Shown: positions 24,438 through 37,063 of the stretch, in pieces
Numbering within the stretch: the first letter of the stretch is position 1
How the letters are laid out: each line of letters starts with the position of its first letter
From: Filosporella fistucella
Taxonomy: Eukaryota; Ascomycota; Leotiomycetes; Helotiales
Reading direction: 5' to 3'
NCBI GenBank assembly: GCA_030077755.1
Contig: JAQJZZ010000012.1
Coordinates: forward strand, 186,001-250,000
Length of the DNA: 64,000 nt
Notes under the pieces: generated by a model
The model's input: only the letters and a program-made list of their open reading frames with translations
Databases searched by the model: none
What the model was told of the DNA's origin: nothing
Program-made: the position numbers and the translations under genes

Positions 24438-26008
24438 TTATGAAGGGAAAGCTCCCGGCATAGGCAATGATTCTTCATCGCTCATTGTGTTTTTCAGCCA
24501 AGGCAATGTGCCGTTTTGCTGAATAGGACTCATTTCTCGAATACTGCCTAGAGCAGGCATCGGCTCATAATCATTATCCCAATCCATCCATGCTTCAGAC
24601 CTACTGTCAAACTCTAGCAACTTTGAAGAAGTACCAGCGGATAGTAAAGCAGGAATGCGACCCTGGATCTGTTCTAGTGCAGTTGATAGTCGCAAGATCG
24701 CTCGCTTTTGTCCTTCGAAACGTCGCTTTCTCCTTGTCGTTTCTCCTACAAACACGTCCAGAAATGAAGTTCCATCTCTTAATTCCGTTGAATTGGCGTT
24801 CAAAGAGACGGTGAAACCTTCCAATTGTTCTTTAGCTGTCTGGAATTCGACCTCACTCCTTTGTGCCAACGAACTTGTTGAGGAGGCACGGTCCTCCAAT
24901 TGTTTGATGTCAGCAGTTTTCTCCTTTATACGGGAAATTCGCTGTGATGAGGCCTGGTACGGTGTCTGCCTTCCTGCTGCTTCAATTCTCTGTTGTGAGA
25001 TTTGGCTGTCCAGTCGATTTTTCTCTGCCTGCAATCTTGACACTTCCGCTTCTGCTTGGGATATGTTCGTTTTCATGTTCGTACTATTCAGTCGTGCAGC
25101 CTCGATCTCCTTCTTTAGATCACTAGCAGTCACCGCAGAGTCGCTAAGAATAGTTAGCATGCTGACGGAAATCAACCGTCGGAGAATGAATGGAGACGCA
25201 CACTACTACGGTTCCAGCCCCTCCTAAGATAATTCCGCCGACAAAAGGTGCCAGCAAGCCACCACTGAGCGCAATCATGCTGATCCCTAAGATACCTCCA
25301 GTCTGATTGGAATTTCAGCCTCCAAAAGTGGTCAACAAACTGGAACAGTCCAGAACTTACAACACCAACTACAACGCTTTTCGCCGTTTCGTCATCTTTC
25401 TTCGACTTTGCCACTGATATTTTCCGTCCTAGCTCCGCGATTGCCGTCTCCTTGGATCGGATTTCGCTCCTGAGATTATTGCAATAGGATGATTTGCTTT
25501 GGATCTGAGATTCCATTTGCTGAATCTGTGTCTGGATCAGACTCAACTGTCTGAGGCTCAAATCCAGATTTGCTTGCGCTTGCTCAGAAAGAAGATTGCC
25601 CTGCAAACGTGCCTTATCGAGCTCAACCTTTATATATTCGACATCCTTATAAATATCTTGGACATTGTAACGGCAAGTCATTGCGAAGCTCATCGCTGAA
25701 TCGGCACATTTCTCAGCTTTCTGAAAGCTGGCAACGACATCGTTGACATTCCTTTGGAACCATTTAACTTGTAGGCTTAGATCTGGTGAATTTGACTCTA
25801 TGTGTGCATCCTCGAGTGAGAGCATGAGCTTTTTTCCTTCTGTTGTAATTGTTCCAATGCGACTATTGCCATTCGAGACAGCTTTCCTAATTTGGTCCAC
25901 ATCGCTAGCGAAGGTGGCTTTTGCGTTGCTCTCTACACTTTGGAACCTCTTAGTCAAAGAGAGAAGGTCAGATTGCACTTTATTAATGTTTCTCTCGAGC
26001 GCTTCCAT
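24438..26008 (-). CDS. Coiled-coil protein with central hydrophobic hairpin (component A of divergent pair)
   Basis: Exons 26008-25361, 25302-25202 and 25143-24438 give 484 residues in a clean frame. There is no signal peptide. Residues ~1-205 and ~251-430 are long amphipathic helices with heptad character (LSLTKRFQSVES; AEVSRLQAEKNRLDSQISQ). Between them, residues ~210-250 form two glycine-rich hydrophobic segments separated by a short GG/P turn (GGILGISMIALSGG, LLAPFVGGIILGG). The tail from ~425 is acidic and Trp/Pro-containing. A hydrophobic hairpin at the tip of a long helical bundle is the layout of ClyA-type alpha-pore-forming proteins, including the two-component bacterial systems Hbl/Nhe and YaxAB/XaxAB. 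That comparison is architectural only. Alternatives are a membrane-shaping or organelle-tethering coiled-coil protein. I do not recognise the family. Confidence 0.8.
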
Positions 26009-26627
26009 TTTGTTCTAAGTTTGCGGATTTTGGTCGTAAATTTCAATGGTGGTTTGGTTTTCAAAGTGCAAGATAGATTCCCATTGTGACAATAAGGGAG
26101 CTTTACTTGTCAGCCTGTACCGAAGCTAATTCACGGCCATCAAACATGTCTGCTGTGGCTCTATACTATGCCGATAATTCCGCTCAGGCTCCACGACAAG
26201 TCTGTTCAGCTGAGTGAAGGCACTCTTCAATCGGGCGAGAAGAGCCCGTCCCAAATGCCAACTCACCAATTGAATACGCAACACCCACGCAATTTGATAC
26301 CACATATGGAGAATACCTTTCGACAGCATGATCATTCGTGATTTTGTGGCTGTCAAAAGTCTGCCTTGTTACGTTCCTACCAAAAGCACCCCACATATGT
26401 GGCGTTTGTTGAAAGTTTTGGTTTGCTGCCTTTTGATGAGCCTCAGCCGTGTCGCACTCGGTGAGTATGCCAAGTAAAGTTCAGTGAACGCCCTGCTACA
26501 TCTTTTCTGATAGCCTGATTGTATCGCAATACCAATTAACGTTATAAAAAGATGCGAATTCATTTTATTGAACCAGCGGCCAAATATCGAAAATCCCATT
26601 CTCAAATCCTCACATCCACTCCACAAA
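26009..26627. other. Shared 619-bp promoter region of the divergent coiled-coil genes
   Basis: The start codons at 26008 (minus) and 26628 (plus) face away from each other with 619 bp between. This arrangement is typical of co-regulated partners. No open frame of note lies inside, and I could not identify specific binding sites. Confidence 0.6.
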
Positions 26628-28678
26628 ATGAAGACCGAACTTCCTGTTCCAAATGGCGGTCTTCCAGGCTATGAGACTCATGCGACGCAATCACAGTTTG
26701 CCAGCACATCTGATCAAACTGGACGCTCTGAATCCAGAGAAGATTATGCTTTATCCCTCCAAAAGTCCTATGGCGAAGTCGTTCAGCGCATCAGAAATAG
26801 CACTATGCTCGTGAATTCAGAATGGGCATCACCACTTACAGCTGCCCCGAATGCTATCTCTATTATGGCAATCTGCCTCAAGACTGCTGCAAACAAAGAG
26901 GTTCTAGATTTGGAAATGACGGAATTAGATGTGAAGGATACCAAGGGTGAAGTTATTGGAACACTTCCGTAAGCATTCTTACAATGCACCACAAACAATA
27001 TTAACCATTTAGGTCAACCTACTTCCACACAAACTTGCAGCATTGCAGTGATATTGGGCGTCTTGCATTTCTTGATGCGCAAAAGCGAATGAATAGTCTT
27101 CGCAGCCTTGCAAAGACTATCATTGCCGATGAGGGGCGAATCAGCTACATTATTGACCTTCTCGAGGATGTTGAAGATGCACGATATAATCTCAAGCCCG
27201 AAATGGATGCCCTTGCCAAAACGGCAAAGGACTGCCAATTGAATGCCGAGGAGATCACCAAAAAGTTTGAGTACTGGGAGCAAGTCATAATCCACCTAAA
27301 ACAATGTTCTCTGTCACGCCAAGGTTTGTCTTGTTTTAAATTTCCTGCCGCAGCAAATAATCGGGTTCCACTGCTGATGTTTATAAAGGCAACGTCATCC
27401 AAAAGCAGAAAGACAACAGGGAAAAGAAAGATCATGCCGATGCAGAGCGTATCAAATGGGCAGGTGCAAGAGAGAAAGCAGAAAGCGAAAGCAGGAATCT
27501 CCAAAACCTTCTCAAAGAAGCTCAAGGAAATGTCAAGCGAGCTCAGCACAGGCTCGACGACCTTCTTATGAGACCTTTACCAGAGCAGCCTTCTGCTTGG
27601 GAGGACATCGCGTATGCCGAGAGGTTTGTGCCTGATATGGGCCCGACAAGCCGAGGTAAGCATGATTCTGGGAACGCCTTTACGAGAAGCTATTAACACT
27701 TACGAAGGAGACATTGGCTTCTTCGGCGAATTCAAGAAATTCTGGGTTGGATCGTCAAAGCAAGAGATTGAAGCTGAAAAGAACCACCAGAAAGAATATC
27801 TTGATGATCTCTCAAAGAGGCAACAGGAGGCGATTACCCGAGCTCGAGAAGTCCGCGAGAGTTACCGTCGCGAAGCTCAGGCTGAAGTTGATCGTGCTAG
27901 GGAGCATGAGCGAGGCGTTCTCGAGGATTTGGATAAAGCTATCGAGAAAATATCAGGCAGTGACCATCGTCTCAATGAAGCCAAATATAATCTTGCAGAG
28001 ACAGCTTCTGAGATTGCTCGCTTAGGGACGGAGAAGTTAGAATTGGTAAGTTCTTCTGTAACGATATATGTGATCCAAAAACTAATGATCAGTAGGAGGG
28101 CATTATGCGCATCCTTGAAGAATCCACTCGGCGGCTCACAGATCTCAAGCGCGAGGTAGAGCAAATGGTAGTTTTCTTCAGCATGATGCTCGAGGAAATC
28201 AATACCACTGTCTCCGCGCACGTGGAAGGCTTCTTGAACCCCATCGATCGCGCCATCAGAAAGGGCGAGGATGATGAAGTCGAGGCTCTCAAACTCAGAG
28301 CAAGAAGCAAGAAGGTCAGTAATTCGGTCCGACGATAATCTCGTAAAGAAATACACTGACTGACTCTAGCACATTCTGGAAAACGCCTTTGAACTCCAAG
28401 GTCGTTTTTCCGCCATCGCCGACATATCTGCTCTCTATGTGCAAGTTTCAAACGAGTATATCAGACCTGGTATCAATATGATGGAGAAACTTGCTACACT
28501 CAGTGACGCGGATTACCAGATCCAGAAAGTGGAGTTTAATGATTGGTGTAACGACGCTGTGAGCAGTATCAATCGGATCGCGGAGACTGGAAACGGGGAT
28601 ATGAGGAGGAACATGGCGGAGAATGTTAAGGCGTTGCAGAGGAGAGCTATTGAGGCTGCTTTAGATAGCGAGCAGTAG
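26628..28678 (+). CDS. Long coiled-coil protein (component B of divergent pair)
   Basis: Six exons, 26628-26968, 27013-27323, 27389-27655, 27708-28045, 28096-28314 and 28370-28678, give 594 residues. No signal peptide or strong membrane segment is visible. Residues ~20-115 form a leading domain with the mildly hydrophobic stretch SPLTAAPNAISIMAICLK. From ~120 on, the protein is almost all helix with Glu/Lys/Arg heptads. It is interrupted near residue ~306 by GDIGFFGEFKKFWVGSS, an aromatic amphipathic loop, and again by VEQMVVFFSMMLEEI (~440). The ATG at 26628 is used because the open frame upstream starts with TTG only. The helical plan is similar to that of the neighbouring divergent gene, but the sequences are not obvious duplicates. 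This fits a second, more soluble partner subunit. Function is unknown. Confidence 0.8.
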
Positions 28679-29101
28679 GTTGGTAGGTTTTGCGAATGCT
28701 GGTGTTAGGTCTGGAGGCTTTTTGGGTTTAGAGAATGCGGTGAATTAATGGTATAGGAAGAGATATTCGTGTAAACTCTATGAGGATAGCTTTTATAGGC
28801 ACAAGTCGCATCATTGACTCTACTTGTAAATTCTCGTGCACGAAATGGTTTCATTTCCACTTGAAGTTGCAGGCATTTGGGCTCATGCACATTTGGCATT
28901 TACAAAAATCAATATTGCCTTACTGCTAAGGAAACGTTACAGGTATAAGCGCAAGCTATTTTGTAGACCAAAGGAAAAATGATATCGGAAAGAGGAAGCA
29001 GACTTCCAAATCAAATTATATTACATACACCTACTATATGAACGGAAACAAACACCCTATCCTTCACATCGGACACCACCAATTCGGATATTCCAAGCCA
29101 C
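28679..29101. other. Convergent intergenic region
   Basis: This 423-bp AT-rich stretch lies between the stops of component B (plus) and the SNF2 gene (minus). It should hold both transcript ends. No gene was seen. Confidence 0.5.
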
Positions 29102-32100
29102 TCACTTTCGATCTCCGGAAGTAGATGAATCCGGCAGTCTTGCAATTTTAGGGTATCTCTCCTGTGGTTCCTGAGTGGACGCAGTCTCAGATGACTCTTC
29201 CTGCTTGCTCTTACTTCCCTGTGACTCCCCGCGTTGTACTGACAGGGATTTAGGGCTGATAGGCCATTCAGGCGAGGGCATTCCCTTAGCTTCAGCTCTT
29301 TCTTGAAAAGACAGCTTTTCTGGATTCTTTTTCAGGAGCTCCTGAACTAAATCTTCTTCTTCCAGTGATGACCCTTCGGGGGGTACAATTGGGAGAGCTG
29401 GTGAAGCCGGAGCAGCTGGACTAGCTGGACCAGCCTTGGCTTCAAACCAATTTCTCTTCTGGTCACCAACACTCGTGTCAGGAGTCTTGACAAGTTCTTC
29501 AATGGAAGTTACTTGTGCTAAAGCCAGATCGTCAGAACTATCTGTTGAAGTGGGGGAAGCGGGAGGAGCGAGTGCGATCCCAGGGTATTCGTTACGATCC
29601 CGTTGACGCTTCAGAATGCTCTTCTCGATTTCACTTCCCGAGTCAATAAGACGGTAAGAAAAAGACATTGGGTTCCGCTGACCAATACGGTTTACACGAG
29701 CGTAGCCTTGAAGCTCGCGGTAGAATCGGTGGTTAGGCTCCATGAGAATGACGGTGGAGGCACGAGCAAGTTGAAGACCAGCGCCAATGAGATGCGCGGT
29801 ACCAATGAGGAATTGGTAATTTTGTTTCTGCTTTCTCTTACGATTCCCGTCCAGGGCATCGGTGAATGCTTCTAGTATAGCCATGCGTTCTTTTTGTTTT
29901 TGGCCTGGGACGATTAGCCCGACTCTGTCCTTCTTACCCTCGATGTGCTTCTCGATGAACTATTTCATGTTAGCCATTGTACCAAAAAGAAATGTGCAGG
30001 ATACATACGTATTTCAAAAGCAATGCCACAGGCATGAATTCGGAAATAATCACAACCTTGTTCTCCTGACGGTCGACGTCTTTCGTTTGGTCCATCTTAA
30101 GGATAAAATCATACAGCCACATACACTTAGGACTATTCTCGCAGATCTGTTTCGTAAACTTGTTGTAAATACTTCTCTTTTCTTCCGAACTTCTCATCAA
30201 GCGGATTGTCTCTTCGTCTAGAAATGTCAAATGATGTGGTCGCTTCCAATTAGCAAAGTTGACCAGGAATGGAAAGGTAGACATAATGCGAGGCTTGTAA
30301 AGCATATCTGCCGTTTTGACGAAGGAAAAGAATTCCGGCTTTTCAGCAGCTCGGGTGTGTGGATCCTCGGTCTCCCACGCCTCTTGCACTCTTGTCAAGG
30401 CAGCAAGCAAGTCGTTAGAAACAATTGCATTCAGTAGTGCGAGCGAGTCGTCGAAGCTAGTGTTATGCTCTAGTACAATGTCTTGATGTTTATGTGGCTT
30501 CAGCTTCATCAGTGGTCGTCCAAACCATAAAGTGTCAGTTGTGCTGCGAATCATGAAAGTTTTCAGGAAGGGGTTGATTTCTGTCAAGAAATCTTTTACT
30601 GCCTCTTTGTCCTTCGAGCCATCTTTCTGAATACGCTCGTACTTCTTACATACAGCATCGAATCTCTTATTGCTGCATAGTTTGAGGTGATCATGCTGTT
30701 CCCACCCTGTTTCTTTGCTCCACTTGACACGCTTCGGCCAGTGACACTCGATGGCCCAAAGTACGCCCTCTAATGCCCTGGGAGAGCTGGTGATTGGAGT
30801 GCCAGAGTAGCCCCAAAGGAATGGGTGATTGACCTTAGGCAAGTCAGCAAGGACACCTGGTCTACCTTTACCTTTCTGAGTTTGCTCGTGACATTCATCA
30901 ATCATGGCAATGCCAAAGACGATTCCAGCATGGTGACCTTTGACCCAGACTGGTTCCTCATTTTTGGGGTATGTGGCAATCTCAGCCTTGTATTCGAATT
31001 GCTTCGCCCATGACTTATAAGAAGCTTCTGTACAAAGAATGAGGATTCGCTCTTGATTTTCGACTGGCTGATCTGAATCGTGTTTTCCAGTCACAGCACT
31101 CTCCAGCCGACGCTTCTTAGCCTTGACGACAGCGACATTCCGAGGATGTCGTGCATCTATGTTATCGTATCCCCCGCCGACAGGTACAACATTGCTCGGA
31201 TTATGTGCAATGATAAGCTTCATCTGCAAAGTTGAGTCTTGTGCAATGTGAGCATACCATTGCTCTTTCCAATTCAAAACAAGGGATCGAGGTACACAAG
31301 CCAATCGAAGCCCGTTCTTTGCCCTCATAGTTGAGGTGATATTCGATGAAGCGCAAGGACACACAATCCAGCCGACACGATCAGCTCGGCCTTCACTTGG
31401 GCATTTATCGTTCTGCTTGTGCTCCGTTTCCTGGAGATGCCTCTTGTCACGATTTTGACGTGAATCTTCGACCTCCTTCCACATAATAGCGAGCTGTCTC
31501 TCAACAACGATATATGCCAAGTATGATAATGTCTTCCCGAGACCCATCTCATCGCCGACAAACCCACCACCAAACGATCTGGAGCGCTGCATCTGCCAGT
31601 ACACAACAAATGATTGGAATTGATACAATGGATGTGTCAGCCCATATACATTGACAACATCATCGACGCTAGTCTTTGAAGGATTAACATTGAACATTTG
31701 ACAGCTTTCCACCCATCGTTGGGGAATATCCTTGATATTCTTCTCTTCACCCAACTGCGACAATTGTTCCGAAACGAGCAAGCCTTGCAGTCTATATAAG
31801 TTAGCTCTGTCTCTGATAAATAATAAGATATTGGAAACGTACCTTCTAGTAATATAATCCATCTGTACAAATCCCATCTCCTCTTCCTCCCCAATCTTAT
31901 CGGCCGAAGGATCATCATCGCCGACCATAATACGAGTCTTGCTGAGATCTACTTCATCAATTCCGCCTTTCATGAAAGCTTTCGTGTCCGTGACTCGGAA
32001 GCTATATGCAAATCTAGAAGTCTTGGAGTCGACTGGTGCAGATTCAGTCTTCCGTTCGGATTCCTTCTTCAGCGACAAGGGAAGAACTGAAGTAGAAGTA

Positions 32101-33542
32101 CTGCCAGTTGGATGAGATTTAGCGGAGCCTCCACCTTTGCTCTTCAATTCTGCGAGCATAGAATTCACTTCGTGGGTCATCTCGTCCATACTTGCACTTT
32201 TGGGTGGCGGTTTCTCGCCGGGTTTCAATGATATTTTCCTGCCTGCATCGTGGAGAGCATTTATCCCGCGTCCAATGATGCTGGTACGTCTCCCCGGATG
32301 GGATGTTGAACTTGTGGGAGTCTTTGGCAGGGCCTTGTTAGTATCGGGGCCTTTCGCCCCCTTTGATCCAGCCAGGGGTTGTTTGATAATTTTGCGAGGC
32401 GGATCAGATTTGGCATTTGTGCCGGAAAGGCCGCCCCTGTGCGTACTAGGAGGATTTTGACGCATGTTATTTGGCTTCTTGGTCCCTTCTGCTGGTATTC
32501 TTCTCGGGCTTGGGGAGGTTTTTGGTGGAGGAGGGTCTCTGTGCGACCTGAGTGTCATTTTGGGCTCACCCGCTGCTGCTGGATTCTCTTCCTCCGGCTT
32601 CGCATGTCGTCTAGTCCAAGTCGGTAGTCGAGAGGTGGGTGGATCTATACGAGGTGCCTTTAACTTCCTGCTTGATGCCACAATCGCTTGCTCCTCTGCC
32701 CGCCGAGCTTTCTTTGCTTGTTCAGATTCGTCGTAATGAACGAAACCTATACAGTCATGGCCCTCTCGAACATGAAATAGTGTTGTGATGGCCTTTTCAA
32801 AATCTTTTTCGTCGATAATTTCCGTGAAAGTTTTGCCCTGGCGCGGTATGTATCCAAATTTACCGTGTCCGAACCTGAAAAGATTATTTTTCTTTCCCAC
32901 ATTGAATGCTTTCTCAAATTCTGCATAAAAGAGTCTAAGCGAATAGCTATGTGGGTCTTCACCGGGTTTCCCCTCTTCCAAAAAGCGTGTGGAATTGAGC
33001 GTCTCGGTTCCAATGAATCCGACCTTGCGACCATCTGAAGATAAACGAGTTAAAGAGACAGCCATCCGGTCTAGAGGTAAATTGCGAAAAGTTTTGGTGA
33101 TTTTCCCCGTCGGTGAGATGGTTCTGACATAAGGGATGGAGGCTGGATCTGTTAAGTTGTTGCTTGGTATCTTCCCTTCCCGTTTCTCTTTCCTCAGGTT
33201 CATAGCATAATCCCATGTAGCAATGAGAAGCGCTTCGACCCAACACGAAATGAACCATTCATCGGTGTGTGTAAACCGCTCGACTAGACGAGTGGTGACA
33301 TGTTGTACAGCTTGATCAAGTTTGAGCCTGCCATCAGATTCGGTGAGAGATTCGTAATTGATAAGGCCATGAGCATCAAAATGCTCTCGTATGAGCAATT
33401 TCACTTGCTCCCCTTGAAAATCATCGGCTGCAAGACCAGTTTGGAAATCCCACGGTTGAAGTGGTTCCTTAGGGAGAAGGGACGCCAGCCATTTGGTTCT
33501 AGAGTTTGGAGACAATACGCCTCCGGGGACAGTGTTCGCCAT
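29102..33542 (-). CDS. SNF2-family DNA-dependent ATPase/helicase-like protein
   Basis: Exons 33542-31843, 31791-30009 and 29959-29102 give 1,446 residues. The first intron (51 bp) is in frame and without stop, but its GTACGT donor and TATATAG acceptor are good and removal restores the reading RRLQGLLVSEQ. Residues 1-560 are a lineage-specific N-terminus with a Pro/Ser/Lys-rich disordered part. The ATPase core starts at ~640: motif I GDEMGLGKT, motif II IDECHE (DECH rather than the usual DEAH), then motif V/VI HLIGAGLQLARAS and YARVNRIGQRNP with the arginine finger. An insertion rich in basic residues separates motifs I and Ia. SNF2 proteins move nucleosomes or other DNA-bound proteins. I cannot assign it to Rad5, Rad54 or Mot1 type; no RING or chromodomain was seen. 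It is convergent with component B. Confidence 0.9.
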
Positions 33543-34215
33543 TTTTTTTATTTATTTCTGTGTGAGACCCTGCCTCAAGATTGATAAATTATTAATTTTG
33601 ATAAATTTTTAACTATTTCGAAAGTGATAGTACGTTTTCGGTAGACAAATTTTGTAGAAACGAGACGCTATGTAATAAATCTTCCTTTGTCGCAAAACAA
33701 TATTCCATGCTAGAATGATCTTTCAAAGAGAGCTAGGAGACAAAGAATCGAACAGAGGGTATCTTAACCATTAAATCAAAGCCCTCTGGGCTTTCAATGG
33801 CCGCAAACGGCCAAGTTCACAAATTTTAATGAGACCCGAACTACGGGTGGTGAATAGTGCTATTGTGCGTGAAACAAGGTTAAAATTATAGTACATAGCA
33901 TATACCCAAGCTACAAAAAACATCTCACTTGAGAAAACCATTTATGAATTAAATATCTGTGCAAATTTAGAAAAATAATGTATGCTTAGATCCTAGGGGA
34001 CATACACGGCGTATACAGATGTGGAGAGAGATATTGGGGGAATTCGGGGGAGAGAACGTCAACATTAGTAGGAAGATGAGGAGATAGCAGGTTGACATAC
34101 TGTTCTAATCGAAGGCTACTCAGTCCTAGTGTGAGATGCTTCTTTGATCATTGAGAGTTAATACATCGAAAAAGTGCTGCATGATCCGACGACGACATCT
34201 CTTGGTATTGAATTT
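33543..34215. other. Intergenic, SNF2 promoter and SWA2 3' flank
   Basis: This is an AT-rich stretch of 673 bp. A tRNA-like string at ~33740-33780 does not fold into a cloverleaf. No gene was seen. Confidence 0.5.
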
Positions 34216-37063
34216 CTACATCCCATTCTGTTGTTTGAACTTGTCCCAACCCTCGTTTAACGTTGCAAATACCAAAGCGGCAATCATCTTTACCTCCGTA
34301 CTCGCATCTTGAGGCAGCTATTCGTTTGTTAGCATGGACCAATTGTGCACTACCACAGGCCAAGTATACCTTATCTGGGTGTGTCTTGCCAATCGCCTTC
34401 ATGTAATTGATCTTGACCTTGTTGTTCTGCACCAAATCATGCATGCCAACTTTCTTCCAACCTGAACTCTCCCACATAACGTTGTCTAGGCTGCCAATAA
34501 GCGCCCGAAGATTGTCCCTCTTTCCGTCTCTCCATTGCCCAATACGCGCCTCGACTTGGTCACTCAGAGCAAACTTCTCATCATCTGCTTGCTCGGCTTG
34601 CCTGTTGGCTTCTCTTAGTCGTTTCACAGCCGCTGAATCTTCACCTGCTGATCCTCCAAGATCCGATAATGCAGATGCCCGAGGTGTTGGTCGAGAAAAT
34701 GCTTTGGGTGTAGACGTCCGGGATGGAGGAGGTTTGGGTGCCAGAGCTTTTTCACATCGCGTTCGACCTTGTATAGCGGTGCTGGCACCAACGCCGTGTT
34801 CTACGCAAGTCTTCCACACATCAAGCGCGTCTTTCCATCGTTCCATCTGCTCTAATGCCTCAGCTTTCCGCATCAAAGCTTTACCATAGAATTCTTTCAT
34901 ATCCTTATTTCCTCCTCCCTCACCTGCCCCTAGGTCAATGATCTCTCCATCTCCTCGTGACACGCCAATGAGCTGCAATGCTGTATCCGCATCAGTGACT
35001 GCTGATTTGGGAACACCTGTTTTCAAGCCTGTCAAGGCACGGTTGCACAAAAGAATAATAGTGATGGGATGTGATTCGGGTAGTGCCGAGAGAGATGAGG
35101 AATATGATTCATGCGCGGCGGAGTAGTCTCCGCGCTTGAAATGTGCAGTACCTGCTAAGCGATGTTGAGTTGAACTCGCGAGAGCTCTTGGAGACACGGC
35201 AGGTATCTGCCGCCTGGGGGCTTTGGGACGAGTAGGAATTGGTGTAGATGGTTTTGAGGGTACGGGAGAAGGTCGCTGTGATGATTGTGCGGATTGCGTA
35301 GATGGTCTAGGTTTCGACGGCGCCGGGGCTGGCATGGAGAACAAATCAACGTCAGGCTCAGAAGGTTGAGGTTGAGGTTGAGGTGTAGTTTTCTTCCGTC
35401 GAGCAGGACTGACATATGCTTGCGCAGACTGTTCCTCAACGACCTGCTTACTGACTCGTGATCGTGGATCTGGCGGTGTCTGCTGCCAGCGAGGGGCAGC
35501 ACTTGATCTCTCGGGCGGTGGCCTGGACAATGCTGGTGACCCATCACGTGAAGTTGACCCCGATGGTGGAAATCTTGGCTCAGGGCCTTTTGTTTTCCTT
35601 GGAGGAGGCCTGCCGCCTGATTCAAGCATCATGGCCTCATCTGTGACTTCTGGTACCTGTGCTCGTGCTTTTCTTCCCTCTGCAGCGGCTCTCCTCTCCT
35701 CGTGCTCCCTTTCTGCCGCTTCTCGCATCCATTTCGGCTGAGATGAATCGGGTTCTTGTTGGAAGTCTGCAACTGCCTTTTGGACATTCTTTTTCGAGGT
35801 CTTCCATAGAGAATTAGCAGTCTTGAATAAATTGCTACCAACAGCTGCCGCTGCCTTAGAAAGATCTGTCTCGCTGTTCGGGGACCGGTTATCTTCCCGT
35901 CGAGGTTGTGACCGATCTCTCTCGTCTCGCATCCAAGCAGGGTTGTTGCCTCTCCTGGACCCTTCTCTGGACTGTTCTCTCCTGTCCCCGTACGAAGTAG
36001 AAGTATGATTACGGCCAGGATCTTTGCCTTGTTGCTTCTGCTTGGCCTGTCTGTGAGCATCGTTCAATATCCACCCTACAGCAGCTTGGATGTCCAGTCC
36101 AGAACCGCTTTCTGTGAGAGCTCTCCGTGATTGTTCGGCAGAGAATCCCATGTCAACAAGTTCTGCAACTGCCTTATCCCAAGGGTCATCTGATTCTGGT
36201 TCGGATTCTGGTTCTTGTACGATCTCCTGTTTCGGTGGACTAGCTCGTCTCACCTCTTCAACAGGTTTCCCCAGATCTCCCAAGAAGTCATCGTCGTCTC
36301 CAACAATTGGTATAGGTGCGGATGGAGAAGGTCGTGGCTTCATTTGGCCCAATCCGAAAGGATCATCATCATCACCAAGTTCTCCTCCGAATGAACCAGA
36401 TTGTTCCCAAGCCTGTGGTTTACTCAGGTCTACTGGTTTTGATGTGCCATAACCAGGTGTATTTTGACCACTCGATTGGAGGGGTGGTGGGGGATAGTGG
36501 CTTGAGTTGTCGACAGGTGCATCTGCGTTGAATGCGGCAAATAGGTCATCATCTCCATTGCTTGGTGATACTGAGCTACCATTCGAGGCCGGGGATGCTG
36601 CTCTTGCAAAATTTGCTGGCAGAGGTCTGAGGGAAGGCGTGTTACTTCGTGACGTTATCGGCGGTGTGCCAGCTTGGACTTGTCTTTTGTTTCCCAGCCC
36701 GTCCCAAAATTGATTGCTCCCAAATTGTGTCTCATATTGCTTTCTCTTCTCTTCTTCCTGCTTCCTTTTATCTGCCAGTAATTTCTCCTGCTGCTGCTGT
36801 AGAGTCAAGGTATTCTGTTTGGAGGAACCAAAGGAGACCAGATTGGAGAAGCTATCTGGCGTTGCTGATTTTGGAGGCGCAAATGGTTTTGGTATGGATT
36901 TAGGTGCCCCAGAAGCTTGCGCAGATAGAGGAGTATTTCTACCGGAGAGCTGAGGTGGAGGAGTAGGTCGTAACGAGGGATAATAATTTCCTGTGCCGGC
37001 TGGTGCTTTGTTGGATGTAGTATTCGAGGAAGATGACCAGTCTAGGCCATTTAAATCATCCAT
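34216..37063 (-). CDS. SWA2: Auxilin-like clathrin uncoating protein Swa2 (UBA, TPR, J domain)
   Basis: Exons 37063-34370 and 34317-34216 give 931 residues. The long disordered N-terminus has DPF-type and acidic clathrin/adaptor-binding motifs (DDDPFGLG, DDDDFLGDLG). A UBA domain sits at ~295-340 (DPWDKAVAELVDMGFSAEQS). TPR repeats lie at ~650-760 (HRLAGTAHFKRGDYSAAHESY). The C-terminal J domain ends with the HPDK tripeptide motif in KAIGKTHPDK, then after the intron LPQDASTEVKMIAALVFATL and LNEGWDKFKQQNGM. The J domain recruits Hsp70 to strip clathrin coats; yeast Swa2 also promotes cortical ER inheritance. Without the last splice the frame runs into an unrelated tail, so the 52-bp intron (GTATAC...ATAG) matters for annotation. 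Confidence 0.93.

Noticed and set aside
24655..25227. Plus-strand open frame of 190 codons opposite component A
   Set aside because: It is the antisense shadow of a helical coding exon; the minus-strand chain closes in phase over three exons.
33735..33785. tRNA-like string on the minus strand (TTAATGGTTAAGAT and TTCGATTC)
   Set aside because: The D-arm-like and T-arm-like parts are too close, with no room for an anticodon arm, and the T stem does not pair.
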